From Malania oleifera (taxonomy: Eukaryota > Streptophyta > Magnoliopsida > Santalales > Ximeniaceae): a stretch of DNA of 64,000 nt. The notes under the pieces were generated by a model. The model was not told the DNA's origin. It searched no databases and saw only the letters and a list, made by a program, of their open reading frames with translations. The stretch spans positions 105,195,773 through 105,259,772 of the forward strand of contig NC_080423.1 of the NCBI RefSeq assembly GCF_029873635.1. The letters are read 5' to 3'. A program made the position numbers and the translations under genes. Positions 1-11,500 of the stretch are shown piece by piece (position 1 is the stretch's first letter; every line of letters starts with the position of its first letter).

Positions 1-2
1 TC

Positions 3-161
3 AAGTGGGCATGGGCTCGAACTGAACACATTAGGGTTCACACTGGTGCCCGCCCTTATGTTTGCAATGAGGCAGGGTGTGGGCAGACATTCAGATTCGT
101 GTCAGATTTCAGCCGTCACAAGCGGAAGACCGGGCACTCAACGAAGAAGGGCAGGGGATGA
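3..161 (+). CDS. 3' end of a REF6/ELF6-type JmjC histone demethylase (C2H2 zinc-finger tail)
   Basis: The frame from base 3 to the TGA at 159-161 encodes the end of a C2H2 zinc-finger array. It reads [20 protein letters not shown], then [19 protein letters not shown], then a basic tail ending KKGRG. The C-x4-C spacing, the TGARPY linker and the final H-x5-H match the C-terminal fingers of plant REF6/ELF6 (JMJ12/JMJ11) H3K27 demethylases, where this array reads DNA motifs. That identification rests on family knowledge. The JmjN/JmjC catalytic part lies left of the window and is not seen. There is no start codon here, so this is the terminal exon or part of it. The longer frame beginning at 46 is a shadow in another frame. 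Neither REF6 nor ELF6 can be preferred from this tail alone. Confidence 0.85.
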   Translation, partial: KWAWARTEHIRVHTGARPYVCNEAGCGQTFRFVSDFSRHKRKTGHSTKKGRG

Positions 162-2070
162 TCCACAGGAAACATGGGATGTAATTAACATTGCTGATGA
201 AAAAACTGTTGTTCAATTGACAGAGATAGAGCTAGGTCAAAATTAGGGCTAGCTAGGATTTCCCTGTAATTTTTCTTCCAATTGACAATCATAATCTGAT
301 TTGCCATGGGCCTTGTTTATTTGGGCCTTTCTGTTAAGTTCCACCAGAGCAATTGCTTGGATTTTGTAAGACTCCATCCCCAGTGGTTGTCAGTTGTCAC
401 ATTCAAATATAGCCGTGAACTAGTGTTAAGACAGGCAGCTGCACCAAAATGAACATGTCAAATGGAACTCTTACCATTGTTTACCTTTTGGATACAAAGC
501 TTTCTAATCGTCTTCTCTCTCGGTAACTTCTCCAGGTATCAGATGGGTAGAGCCAGTTTTTGCTAATCTCATTTTGCATGTCATTTCAGAGTTAAATTAT
601 TCAGGTTTTTGAAAAAAATAATTCATTATTCTTAAAAAGTGCATCCATACACTCTTTAAATGAGCAGTTTGTGTTCTAAAAAAAATTATGCTACTTCCAA
701 GGCATTTGCTGATGAATAGCTCCCAAAATGATGTCATTTTAGGGTACAAACATGAAATGGTATCGCAGATTAAATTTGACACGATGTTATATATAGTTTC
801 TTTCAGTAAGTTGTGTTAATTTCAAGCCATTTGCCACCACTGTAGTAAAATGTTTATGTGACCAAATTTTATATATTCACTTTAATATCTATTTATTAAG
901 AATTTTGATACATAAATTAATTATATGTCGGTATTTTAGATGGCGCGACTCTGATATAGATATAAAAAGCATGGTGAGTGAGTATTTTGTAGATTCGCGT
1001 GCCCCTTTCTAATAATAGTATTGAAGACTCATGGCACCTACTAAGTGGTTGAGGGAAAATTTTAAGCTTGGGTAGTTAGCAAAAAATATTATAGAAGGTT
1101 TTTTGAAAATGGGTAGTTAATATTTTTTACTTTATTAGTCGTATCTTCTATGTTTGTTGGATATGCTAATATGGTAGAAGGGATTGAGGTGAAGAAGAAG
1201 CCAAACCGATTTCTTAAATTATATCCATCTCAATATTTAAAAGTGAAAGCTTCTGCAGCCGTCCATTAATATAAAAACATTCTTTAAAGGTATTTTTAAA
1301 ATGGGTCGTTAATGGTTTTTTTTTTAATTTATCATAGTACTACTCGCTTTTCAATTGAGAATTTATAAAACTTTGATTAAGAACATATTTGCTTCAAGCT
1401 CAAATCTTACGATATAGTGGGTGGAATTACAATAAACTTTAGTAGAGTCGAATTGTAACGTATTAAATTGGGTCATTTAATAGAGATTTTCAAAATTTAA
1501 GTATAACTTGCCTTTTCTAAATGACTTAAAATGAATTAAGTCTAGTCTTGTAAAGACTCGACTCATTATTTAAATAACCCTAATTTAGTTCAATATTTTC
1601 CTTGTTTATGGAAGAAGCTTTAAAGACATACTTTCATTACATAAATAAAAAAATTTAATTTGCTCAAAATCTCAAAAAAGATAAAATAAATTTTAAAAAA
1701 TACATATTATTTGAGTTATAAAGTTTCTATTCTCATAAATAAATCTAAAGAGCTATTTACCGGTCTAAAGAGATTGAGTTCAACCATGGTTGAATTTTAT
1801 TGATTCATTAATAATTACTATTTTTGAATAGCAATGAATGATATCAAATGAAACTCGATATAATTAAATTAAAGAATTATTTTTGAGGTATCGATTTATA
1901 ATTTTACTAAAATTAAATAGAAAAATAATATAAAATATAAAATATAAAAAGTAAACTATCCTCAATGTAAATTTAATAAACCAATTTCGGGCTAAAAATA
2001 TTTAATTAGTAAAACTAAAAAATGAGGAAGCCCCTATCCAACAAAAAGAAAAAGAAATTGGAACAGGAAA
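162..2070. other. 3' UTR of the demethylase gene followed by AT-rich intergenic DNA
   Basis: No convincing coding frame is present. The first several hundred bases are of mixed composition and probably hold the 3' UTR of the upstream gene. From about 780 the DNA becomes strongly AT-rich with short T and A runs. No tRNA, rRNA or clear transposon was recognised. Confidence 0.6.
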
Positions 2071-2172
2071 GGAAATTTAAAAAATATTGAGGGAAAAAAA
2101 GCAAAATATTGAGAAAGAGACGTTTTCCACTCAGCACCTTTTACGGATAAAGCCAAGTGTCACTGTCCGTGG

Positions 2173-2330
2173 TGGGCCCACAGACAGGTCATCCTCCACG
2201 TGTGTAATGCGAATGAAACCATCCATCATTTTGCACGAGAAAATGGCCGCTAACAGATTCCAAGATACGGTTACAGAAACGAAACTACGAATACGTATAA
2301 AAATACGTATGCTTCACGGATTCTGTATTT
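2173..2330 (+). promoter_or_regulatory. Core promoter of the CCCH zinc-finger gene
   Basis: Three elements lie in order upstream of the start codon. They are a palindromic TGGGCCCA (site II/TCP-like) at 2173-2180, a G-box CCACGTGT at 2196-2203, and a TATA-like TATAAAAAT at about 2296-2304. The TATA-like box would place transcription start near 2325-2335, giving a 5' leader of roughly 100 bases. Site II and G-box motifs are common in broadly expressed or light/stress-responsive plant genes. The functional reading is inference. Confidence 0.5.
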
Positions 2331-2424
2331 CTGCTCCGTACACGACTGCAGAGAGAAAAAACTGAAGCCTGTCCTTCCACCTTTTCTGTTTTCTCCCAAA
2401 TTTTCTGCATAATTAGGGTTTGAA

Positions 2425-2451
2425 ATGTGGAGGGAGAATGGAAGGCCTTGA
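2425..2451 (+). promoter_or_regulatory. Upstream ORF overlapping the CCCH gene start codon
   Basis: An ATG at 2425 opens an eight-codon frame (MWRENGRP) that stops at TGA 2449-2451. It overlaps the main ATG at 2438 in a different frame. No other ATG is seen between the predicted transcription start and this one. The main ATG has the stronger context, with A at -3 and G at +4; the uORF ATG has G at -3 and T at +4. Leaky scanning past the uORF would be needed for full translation. Its presence in the mRNA depends on the true transcription start. Confidence 0.5.
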
Positions 2452-5400
2452 AGAAAAGACCTCACCATCGAATTCGCCCGAAGAAATAAGTTCAGAATTT
2501 CGATCTCCGAAACCTGATCCAGAGCTTCCCTCCGATTCTGATCCTGTAGCTGAGATCTCAATCTCCACTCTCCCTGAAGAGCTACGGAGTCTCGCTGTGA
2601 AAGAGGAGGTGAAGGAGGAGGAGGAGGAGAAGGAGGAAGAGGAAAAGGATAGCGGGAGCGGCGGAAATGGTGGGAATCTGGAGGTGAAGGAGGGCGAGAA
2701 GGAGAAGGATCGGGAGAGTGAACAGAATGGCGAGGACAGTGAGAACGATGCGGAGAAGAGGGACTACAAGGACGAGAACGAGAATGAGAATGCTGGAGAC
2801 GAGTCGGTGGCGCCGAAGGAGAGGGAGGTGGAGGGAGCGAGGAGAGGAGTGCCTAAGTTTCCGGTCAGGCCTGGTGCGGAAGATTGCTCGTACTATCTTC
2901 GAACTGGGATGTGTAAGTTCGGATTGAATTGCAGGTTCAATCATCCTCCTCGGAAGAGAAGCCAGGTGAGTCGATCGGTTCGATCCGATTTGATTGAGAA
3001 CAGGCGAGCTTTTGTTATAATAATGTAGGATGGCATCTTCTTGTGCACCCAAACACGCGCGATGATTAGTTGTAGAGTTGCTAAGAGATCGTATTTATTG
3101 AGAATAGCAATTGAGCCGTGTTCATGGAAAATAGCAGCTGAGTTGTGGTGAAGCTTGTATGCAATTGATAAATTTATTTGTTCAAATTTAGTTTTGTAGG
3201 AATTTAGGGCGTTTGAGGGATAAGTTGTGCAGTTTCTTGGACTAGTTTGGTTAATTTGTGTTGGGGTTACTCGCGTTTTGTGTTGGTTTTGAATCTTATT
3301 TATATATATTTATTTCTAAAGGCTGTCAAGGAGAGAATGAAAGAAAAGGAAGAATTTCCACAAAGACCAGGGCAGCAAGATTGCAAGGTTTGTTTTCAAT
3401 TTTTTCATTATTTATTTCTTTGTCTTTTGCTTCTTGCCCTTATGTTGGTGCTCGTAACTTTGAGCTGCGCTAACTTTGCCATTGATGTGTGTTATAGCTT
3501 ATCATTTTAATAGACAATTATATAGTTGAAAGATATGAAAATTTAGGGTACGTGTAATAAATGGAAATGCTGAATTGAATTCTTCAAAAGGCAATTTCAC
3601 TTTCCTAGTTTCACTTTACACGCCAAAATTAATTCTGTCATGTGCTTGTATGCCTTATACCATAACAGCTTGCCAACCTTATCATCCCTTCGAAACCTTC
3701 TGCATTTTACATGTGATTTGCATGAGGGAATTGCCAGTCTTCTTCAGTATCCGGGTAGTCCTTCACAATTTAGCTCCGCACACTGAATATTTAGTGTGCT
3801 TTGGTTTATTTGATAAAGGCAATCTTCTCCTAACCAGTATTTATTTCAGCAGATGTTTGGTTTCTATGTGCATCTAAAGCTCTTCCTAGTACCATTATTT
3901 TTTTTTTGCTAGTCATGGTTCAAAAATTTGAACCAGTTAGGAGCTACCTGCTTTATTTATTTATTATCTATTTAGTTTAAGAATTTTTATTTAAACTTTA
4001 AAAATGCTTATTTAGAATTAGCGAAGCACCTTATTTTGGTAAAGCTATTATTCCTATTTCTATGATGTATTCTCTTAATTTTAAACTCAATTATTATTTC
4101 ATATGCCCCATATTTTTTTATTTGTGGTATTGTAATACATCATCTTTTTTGTTTTTGTTTTGTTTTTCATTTATTGGTAGGCGTTGTGTGTAATTACTTT
4201 GTCTTATCATGCCATGTAGTCTTGGTTGGAAAAGAGCACTCAATATAGTTGTTGTGGTTAAATGACTGAAGACTGGACACCATGCAATCCTTATTCTTAC
4301 TGAGTGACCCTCGTGCCATTTGGTACTAATTTGATCCACTTGATGATCTGGTCCGTGCAGAAATATATAATTGCCTGTAAATTCCTTGTGCAAGTGCTGC
4401 TAAGCTGGAGAACCATAATGAATTGGTTTCTGGCCTAATGTGAATGGTACACACTGTGGTGTCAAACAAACAAAATCACTGAACAGGATTCTTGAACAGC
4501 ATTTTTTTTTTTTTTCAAATTGGGCAGGCTATCCATCTCATCGTGTTGAGTTGGCATGTGTATAATTTCTCCTTTGATGGTCTATCAATCAATTTCCTCA
4601 ATTTTTATGCTAAGTTTTGTAAGTGACAAGTTCCATCATTAAATTGACAATCTTCTATGCTTGACCTCTTGAAAAGCCTTCATTGGCTTGTTGGGGGAAA
4701 TAACTAATGTTCATGGATGTCTTGTTCCATCCACAATACCAGTCTCAAGTTATTATTAGGAAATGATATCTAACCATATAATAATGCAATAAGACACCAG
4801 TATTTTTTGTAATCCTATGTTGAATAGTATGTGAGAAAATCTTTTACCTTGTATTAACGAAATAGGTATCTGAACTAAATGTATGTATACACATAGCCTT
4901 GATAATGCTGATATAGGCCACTCAGACCAGCATTGTTGGCCACAGACAGATGAACGGCGTTTATGACACAAATCAAGGCTCTAAGTATGATGAAATTTGA
5001 ACTATTGTTTCTTTACAGTTAATGCAGTCACTGTTCACTTCCATAATGGTTTAGTCATAATATAACACTTGGGAGTCATAGGCCTACCCAAGAATTTGTT
5101 TTAAGCATTTTTTTAAAACCTGGACTGGTGACCACTTGGTAAAGCCACTGGGGTGCTCTGATACCAGTGATACTAGGGTAATACACACACAACAGCAGCA
5201 ATGACAACAAACCAAGCCTCAAGTCCCACTAGATGGGTTCGGCAATATTACACTCACATATCACACAAATGTATGTAATTATTAAGAGGGTTTAATGATA
5301 ATGATGATAATTATTATTATTATTATTATTAAGTGTCAAACTAATATTAAATAATAGTGAGAGAGGATTTGATTTGATTGAAATTTTCCTTAAAAGGTAA

Positions 5401-5490
5401 AAGAATTCAGATTTGATTAATTCTTTATGTACTTGTGTGTTTATATATGAGGGTGTGCATAAATACATGTCTAAATAGATGTCGCGGTGT

Positions 5491-5525
<35 letters not shown>

Positions 5526-8500
5526 GTATACACACACACACACACACATATTGTCCATTCAACTTCGATTATTAATCACCAAAGTAACAGTATCTCTACT
5601 TGTAAGGCTACTCCTTACCCTTCTTGAGGTCCTGAGTTATGTGCTCATTACCATCAGAAATTACCTTTATTTCATTCATGAGAGGCTGGCCAATCTGGCT
5701 TCTGAATTGGTCTGAGTTGCCCGAGTTTGGCATTCTGGTTCTTGGCATCTCCGATTTCATGGAATCACCCGGTCTGGGAAAGGGGAAATGGTTCTGGTCC
5801 AACCCAGTTGGATCAACTTGTCTGGTCTGCCTTTTAAAACCATGCTTTTAACTAAGCTTGTGATGTTGGAGCAAAACTAAAAAATGTTGTCTTACTGTTT
5901 TTGCTGCTGTAGTGTGAGTATTATTCAGACTATTGTGGTGTGACTACTATGCATTCTACTATAGAGGAAGTATTATTCATGCCAATGTATTGGTCTTGGT
6001 CTTTTGAGTCTTTATATTTACGCTATGGTAGAGATTTTATTGCTATTCAGGGTTTGGATTTGATTTTAGTTAGGGTTTTATGGTATAAAATTGTGCATAA
6101 GGACTTTTGACCGAATTATTATTCGGATTTGGATGATTGGTCAATAAATGAAGTTGTTCTCTTTCACCTCCTTGACTGTACATGTCAAGGGCACCTTAGG
6201 TCTTAATCTCTAATGACAAACAAGTTTGATATCACATCCATCCTCATCGACAAATGTCAGAATCACATCCAAAAGATTGCATGAGGAGCCCAGAAGACTC
6301 ACCTCTTGGCTGTGACTTTGATCTTTGATGCCATTTTGTGATCTCTAAATATGTCTGGCAACTAGAAGACTTGTGTTTGTGAGATTTTGTGTGTCAGCTT
6401 CTCTAGGTACATATTTCAGCCTTTTCCCTGTAGTGCCAAAAGTTGTAGGAAATGTAATAATTAATAGCAATAATATCTTTTCTTCTGCAGCATGCTACCT
6501 TCTACCGTTGACTATGTAAGAGATTCCAAATTGCATACTTGTCTACATATGCAAAAGCCTCTGTCCTAGTTCTAAATGCTAACAAAAAACTGCATTTAGC
6601 ATAGCTGCTTTTGTGGGACATTTTCTGTAGTTCCCAGCCCCATTTGCAGTTCATTGCATGGGGAATCACATGCTGGGAATTCTGTAGTCTTGGCTATGGG
6701 TTTAAAAACCCGGACTATACCAGCCATTGTGACCGGGTTCGATGGGAACTGGTTGCCTGTCTGGTCCGGTCTATTGCTGAAACTCAAAAATGAATTAACC
6801 CGGCAATTAATCGGGTGACCTAGTGTGACCGGTGTGAACTGTCATGAACCAACATGAACTGGGGCCAGATCGTGGTTGAACCAGCACATCTGAGCATTTT
6901 GCCACTCCATCTTGCTGCACCAGTCTTATGACTGTTCTACGCATGAACAGAAGTGATCAGGTAGAGAGAGAGAGAGAGAGACAGAGAGAGAGAGTTGCAA
7001 GCCATGGCCATGGGCAGCAATATGTGTTTGTCATTTGCAGTTTGCACCATACCTGCTGTTCGTCAAGAGAGGTGAATGAAGGAAGAGGGATTGTGCTGCA
7101 ATGAGCTGTTCATTGAGACAGAAAATTGAATGAAATGGAAAGAGGAGCCGGGGGCAATGATTTGAAAAGTCCCACCAAATCACATTTAATGGATTCAATG
7201 CATTCAACAAATATCTTCTTTTAAATATTTTAAATTGGGAAGTGAGAATTTCTTTTAAGTTTTAATACCTATCCATCTTTTCTTTTTGACTTCTCAAAAG
7301 AAGGAAAAGTTTTTCCTTTTTTGAAAGAATTTAGTTGGAGTACAATTTTATACTTATTTATTTAAAAAGTTAAAAAATAAGTATAAGAAGGATAACGTGA
7401 AGCATAAAAACAAAAATGACATAATATGTTTAATCATTAATTTTGCATTTTTATTTATTTATTTATTTTACGAGAATATAATTTTATAGGACTTGATTAG
7501 ATATAAAGATATAATTATAGATATAACATTATGCTAACTCATTAGTCTGATCATTGGGTTGACCCACTGGTCTGACCAACGTGGTGACTTTACTAGGTCA
7601 ATCACCAGTCCGGTTTTTAAAACCATGGTCTTGACACATGATAATTTTAATAGCTTTAGTCTAAAACACTTACTAGGTGTTTCATTCAGGGACTCAAATG
7701 CTGGGATATCTTTGCTTGGGGATCCAAATCCATTCCCATGGGAATTGGCATTACCAAAGAAATAAATAGTTCCACATTCTTATGTTTCACAAGCATATTG
7801 TATGCTGTAAGAATCACAAATGCCTGCCATGTTGGATTTACAAGATGAACCACATGCATATTTGATTTATAGATTCCCTTGGAATTCCATATACCCGCCA
7901 TGTAGGATTCCTAAGATGAACCAAACATGGGTATCTAGGATTCAAAACTCACGTTTTGGGAATCCTATAGATGGCATAATTTGTCACGTTTTGAGCTTCA
8001 TATGCTAGTGGTAATAATTTGAGATATATGAGCTCCTCATTTCACATTTGTCATTCATTAGCCCTTTTTTGCTCTTTTATCCAACCAAAGCTCCTGTTTG
8101 CTTTGCGTGTTGGGGAAACAAATTGCATAAAGGGAAAAAAGGTAGAAAAGTTCTAATCCTTAAAGAAATGATTCATATCTAAAGCTTTTTTGATGGATTT
8201 TGTTTAGCATCTGTTAATGTTTATTTTATTATTTAGCATTATTAGTATGTGTTGAGTTATGTTAGTAAGTGTGAGTTAGTGAGGGTATTATGTTCATTGA
8301 CATTGTACTTGAGATATATTATAAATAGAGGGAGAGACCTATCATTGAGGTTAGGTCTTCCATTTTACCCAATTATTCAAAATGGTATTAGAGCATGATC
8401 CAATTATTCCAACCTAAACCCTACAACCAAACCAAACTCAGCCGTCACCGGAGAATAACCTCCGGTCGCTACCCATCTCAGAACCACTATAACCAGACCA

Positions 8501-11500
8501 AGGTGGTGAATGGAGCAAACAAAAGTCACGAGCTGGACTCGAGCCAGCACCTCTGGGATCAAAAGACAGGCCCAGCGAACTTCAACTGTTCACAAAACCA
8601 ACCAAATAGCCAAAGATTGAACCCTCTGAACTAGAACCCTGCAAAATCATATCGCTGGAAACCTCCCCACGCGCTGGCTGACTGCTGGCATTTCTGTCAC
8701 CATGCGCCAGTGAGTGAGAGAGTTTTCGGCCACCTTTTTCTGATTCTTCCTCCAGAATGTTCTGATTCCTTTCATAGACCATAATATCAAGCTGTTTGGC
8801 ATGTTTTTTGTTCAAAAAATCCAACCTTTTTAGACCATGCACTGGTGGCAGTTCGGTATTAGTAAAGTTCATTGGTGAGTCTTTTGGAGCAGTGGCAGCG
8901 TTTATACATTGATTTTGTAGTGCTGTGGCAGTGCTGTGTCCAATTGTTGGTGACTCGTTCGTGGTTGAATCAGTGGTTGACTCATTTGTGTTTGTTTCGG
9001 ATGGCCACTTGTGATTGTTTCGGTTGGTTCAAAAGTTCACTTTTGGAACCCCAGAGCATTTTGTTCGCTGTGTAATTCTGATTTGCTGCTGTGTCGGGGT
9101 TGTGTGTGTGTTGGGATGGTGTCCTCAAACCCCAGAACACTTGTGCAAGTGAATAGCGTAGTATAGCTGTCTTGAATGAAGAGTGTTCAAGGTTCCTATA
9201 TTATCAAACATCTCAACAGGCATCTCATCACATTGTATCTTTAGCTCATCCAAGTAATCCTATAGTCAGTATGTCATCTGGTATCTCTCTTACTAGTCCT
9301 TGGATTATTAGCTCTGCCGCTACCGACCATTTGACATGTGTAACCAACTTCTTTTCTGCTTTCTAATATTCTAAAAATTTACCTCAAGTTACCCTTGCTG
9401 ATGGGTCCACAACTACAGTTTAGAGGATAGGAATAGTAAATCCAACTCCCTCCATCTCTCTTTCTTTTGTCTTGTCCATTCCTAAATCTCCTTTCAATCT
9501 TATGTCATTAAGTAAGCTTACGGAGACACTAAATTGTTTTGTAACCTTCTTTCCTGATTTTGTGATTATTCAAGATTTGAAGACAAGGAAGAGAATTGGC
9601 ACAGGATGTGAGGCTCGTGGATTTTACTACTTTGAGTCACTCTTTTCTCCCATTGCCTGCACAACCACTGCCACACCACTTCAAATCCATTGTCCTTGTA
9701 CAAATTGAAAACAACTAGTTCCTACCTTGAATTTTGTGTCTAATATTGAGTGTGAGACTTCTCATTTGGAAAAACATCATCATGTTACCTTTGCTTCTTG
9801 GGTCAACAAATGCGTAGATAGTCCTTCTATGCTTATTCATTCTGATGTTTGGGGTCCTAATCATGTCATATCAAAATTAGGGTTTCACTAGTTTGTTACA
9901 TTTGTTGATGACTACTCCAGGATGTCTTGGTTGTATTTAATGAAAGATCGTTCTAATTTGTTTAATATCTTTTGTGCCTTTTGTCCTCAAATAAAGATAG
10001 TTTGATATGCTAGTCAAGATACTTCATAGTGATAATGCTAAGGAGTACTTCAATACCCAATTTAGTACCTATATGACTAATTCGGGTATCATCCATCAGT
10101 TATATTGTGTCCACACTCACAAGAAAATGGAGTTGCAGACGAAAAAACAAACATATTTTCCTAGTTACTTGTACCCTATTGTATCAAATGAATGTCCCAA
10201 AGTTTTTTGGAGTGATGTTGTGCTCATTGCTTGCTCTCTCATTAATAAAATGCCATCCTTTGGCCTTGGTGGTAAAATCCCTATTCAGTTATCTTCCCTA
10301 CAACTCCTTTGTTCTCCCTTCCTCGTATATTTGGTTGTGTTAACTCCAGTAATGGATAGGTTGGATCCTTGCATTACCAAATGTATTTTTTTTGGGGTAT
10401 TCCCATACCCAAAATGGATATCGATTTTATAGCCCTACTTTACATCGATCTTTTGTCTCTGCTAATGTCACCTTTTTTGAGTCTACACCATACTACTCCA
10501 ATTCCATGAGTTCTATTGACCTAAATGAGTTCTTTCTTCTGCCATGCCTTCTAGAGCTTAACCTAATATCCGTGCTCAATCCTCCTACATCTTCATCTAG
10601 TTTGAGTCCTCTTGTCAGTTGGATTATCCCAATTTGCAAGTATATGCAAGGTGACTCAAGGGAGTAGAGCCTCCTCTAGCTTCCACTTCGACGCCTTTTG
10701 TTCCTTGTGAGATGATCCTATGTCTATAGATAGTGATCCTCTCATTGCTATTTGAAAAGGTAAATGTAGTTGTACACTTGTACCCAACATCCAATCTCTA
10801 ATTTTGTTTGATTTGATTTCTTGTCACCTCTATACTATTGTTTTGTTGGTATTTGGTCTTTTGTTGCTCTCCCAAAATCTACTTCTGAAGCCCTACTCCA
10901 TTCTTGGCGGAGGAATGCAATATAATTGAAGAGATGCATGCACTACAGGATAGTGATACTTGGGAGTTGGTGCCTCTACCTCCTGATAATTCTGTGGTTG
11001 GTTGGTGTTAGGTGTATATTGTGAAGGTCAATTTATATGGTTCCATGGATTGATTTAAGGGTGGCCTTGTTGCCAAGAGTTATACTCAAGTGTATGGTAT
11101 GGATTATTTAGACACATTCCCTTCAGTTGCTAAACTTGCTAAGTATGTTTGCTCATCTCCTTAGTTACAACTTGTCATTGGCCTCTACATCAATTTGATG
11201 TGAAGAATGCTTTCCTGCAAAGTGATTTTTAGGAGGAGGTCCATATAGAGCAACCACTTGGGATTGTTGTTCAGGGATAGTCAGGCTTAGTTTGTTGGCT
11301 CAAGAAATCATTGTATTATATGGTTTAAAATTGTCTCCGAGAGCATGGTTTGGTCGATTTAGTGTTTTTGTACTTGAATTTGGCCTCCAACAATGCAATA
11401 GTTCACTCTATATTTTTTAGTTATGCTCCATTTGGCTGGATTTTGCTTAGTGTATGTGGATGATATTGTGATTGTTGGAGATGATGATCAAGGCATTCAG

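Larger units (their letters stand above)
5109..5842. mobile_element. Non-autonomous TIR element relic in CCCH intron 2
   Basis: The left end reads TTTTAAAACCTGGACTGG. The right end, inverted, reads GTTTTAAAAGGCAGACCAG. These are degenerate terminal inverted repeats related to those of the element at 6698-7624. No transposase frame is present. The interior holds TAA, TA and CA microsatellites and a motif resembling an RTE LINE 3' end. The boundaries are approximate and no target duplication was resolved. Confidence 0.4.

Noticed and set aside
2582-3052. 156-codon minus-strand frame opposite CCCH exon 1
   Set aside because: It is the shadow of a GA-rich coding exon (poly-Leu from GAG/AAG codons). 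The plus-strand exon is clearly the real one.
8374-8395. Possible tRNA-related site at TGGTATTAGAGC
   Set aside because: This is the primer-binding site of the copia element, complementary to initiator tRNA. It is not a tRNA gene.
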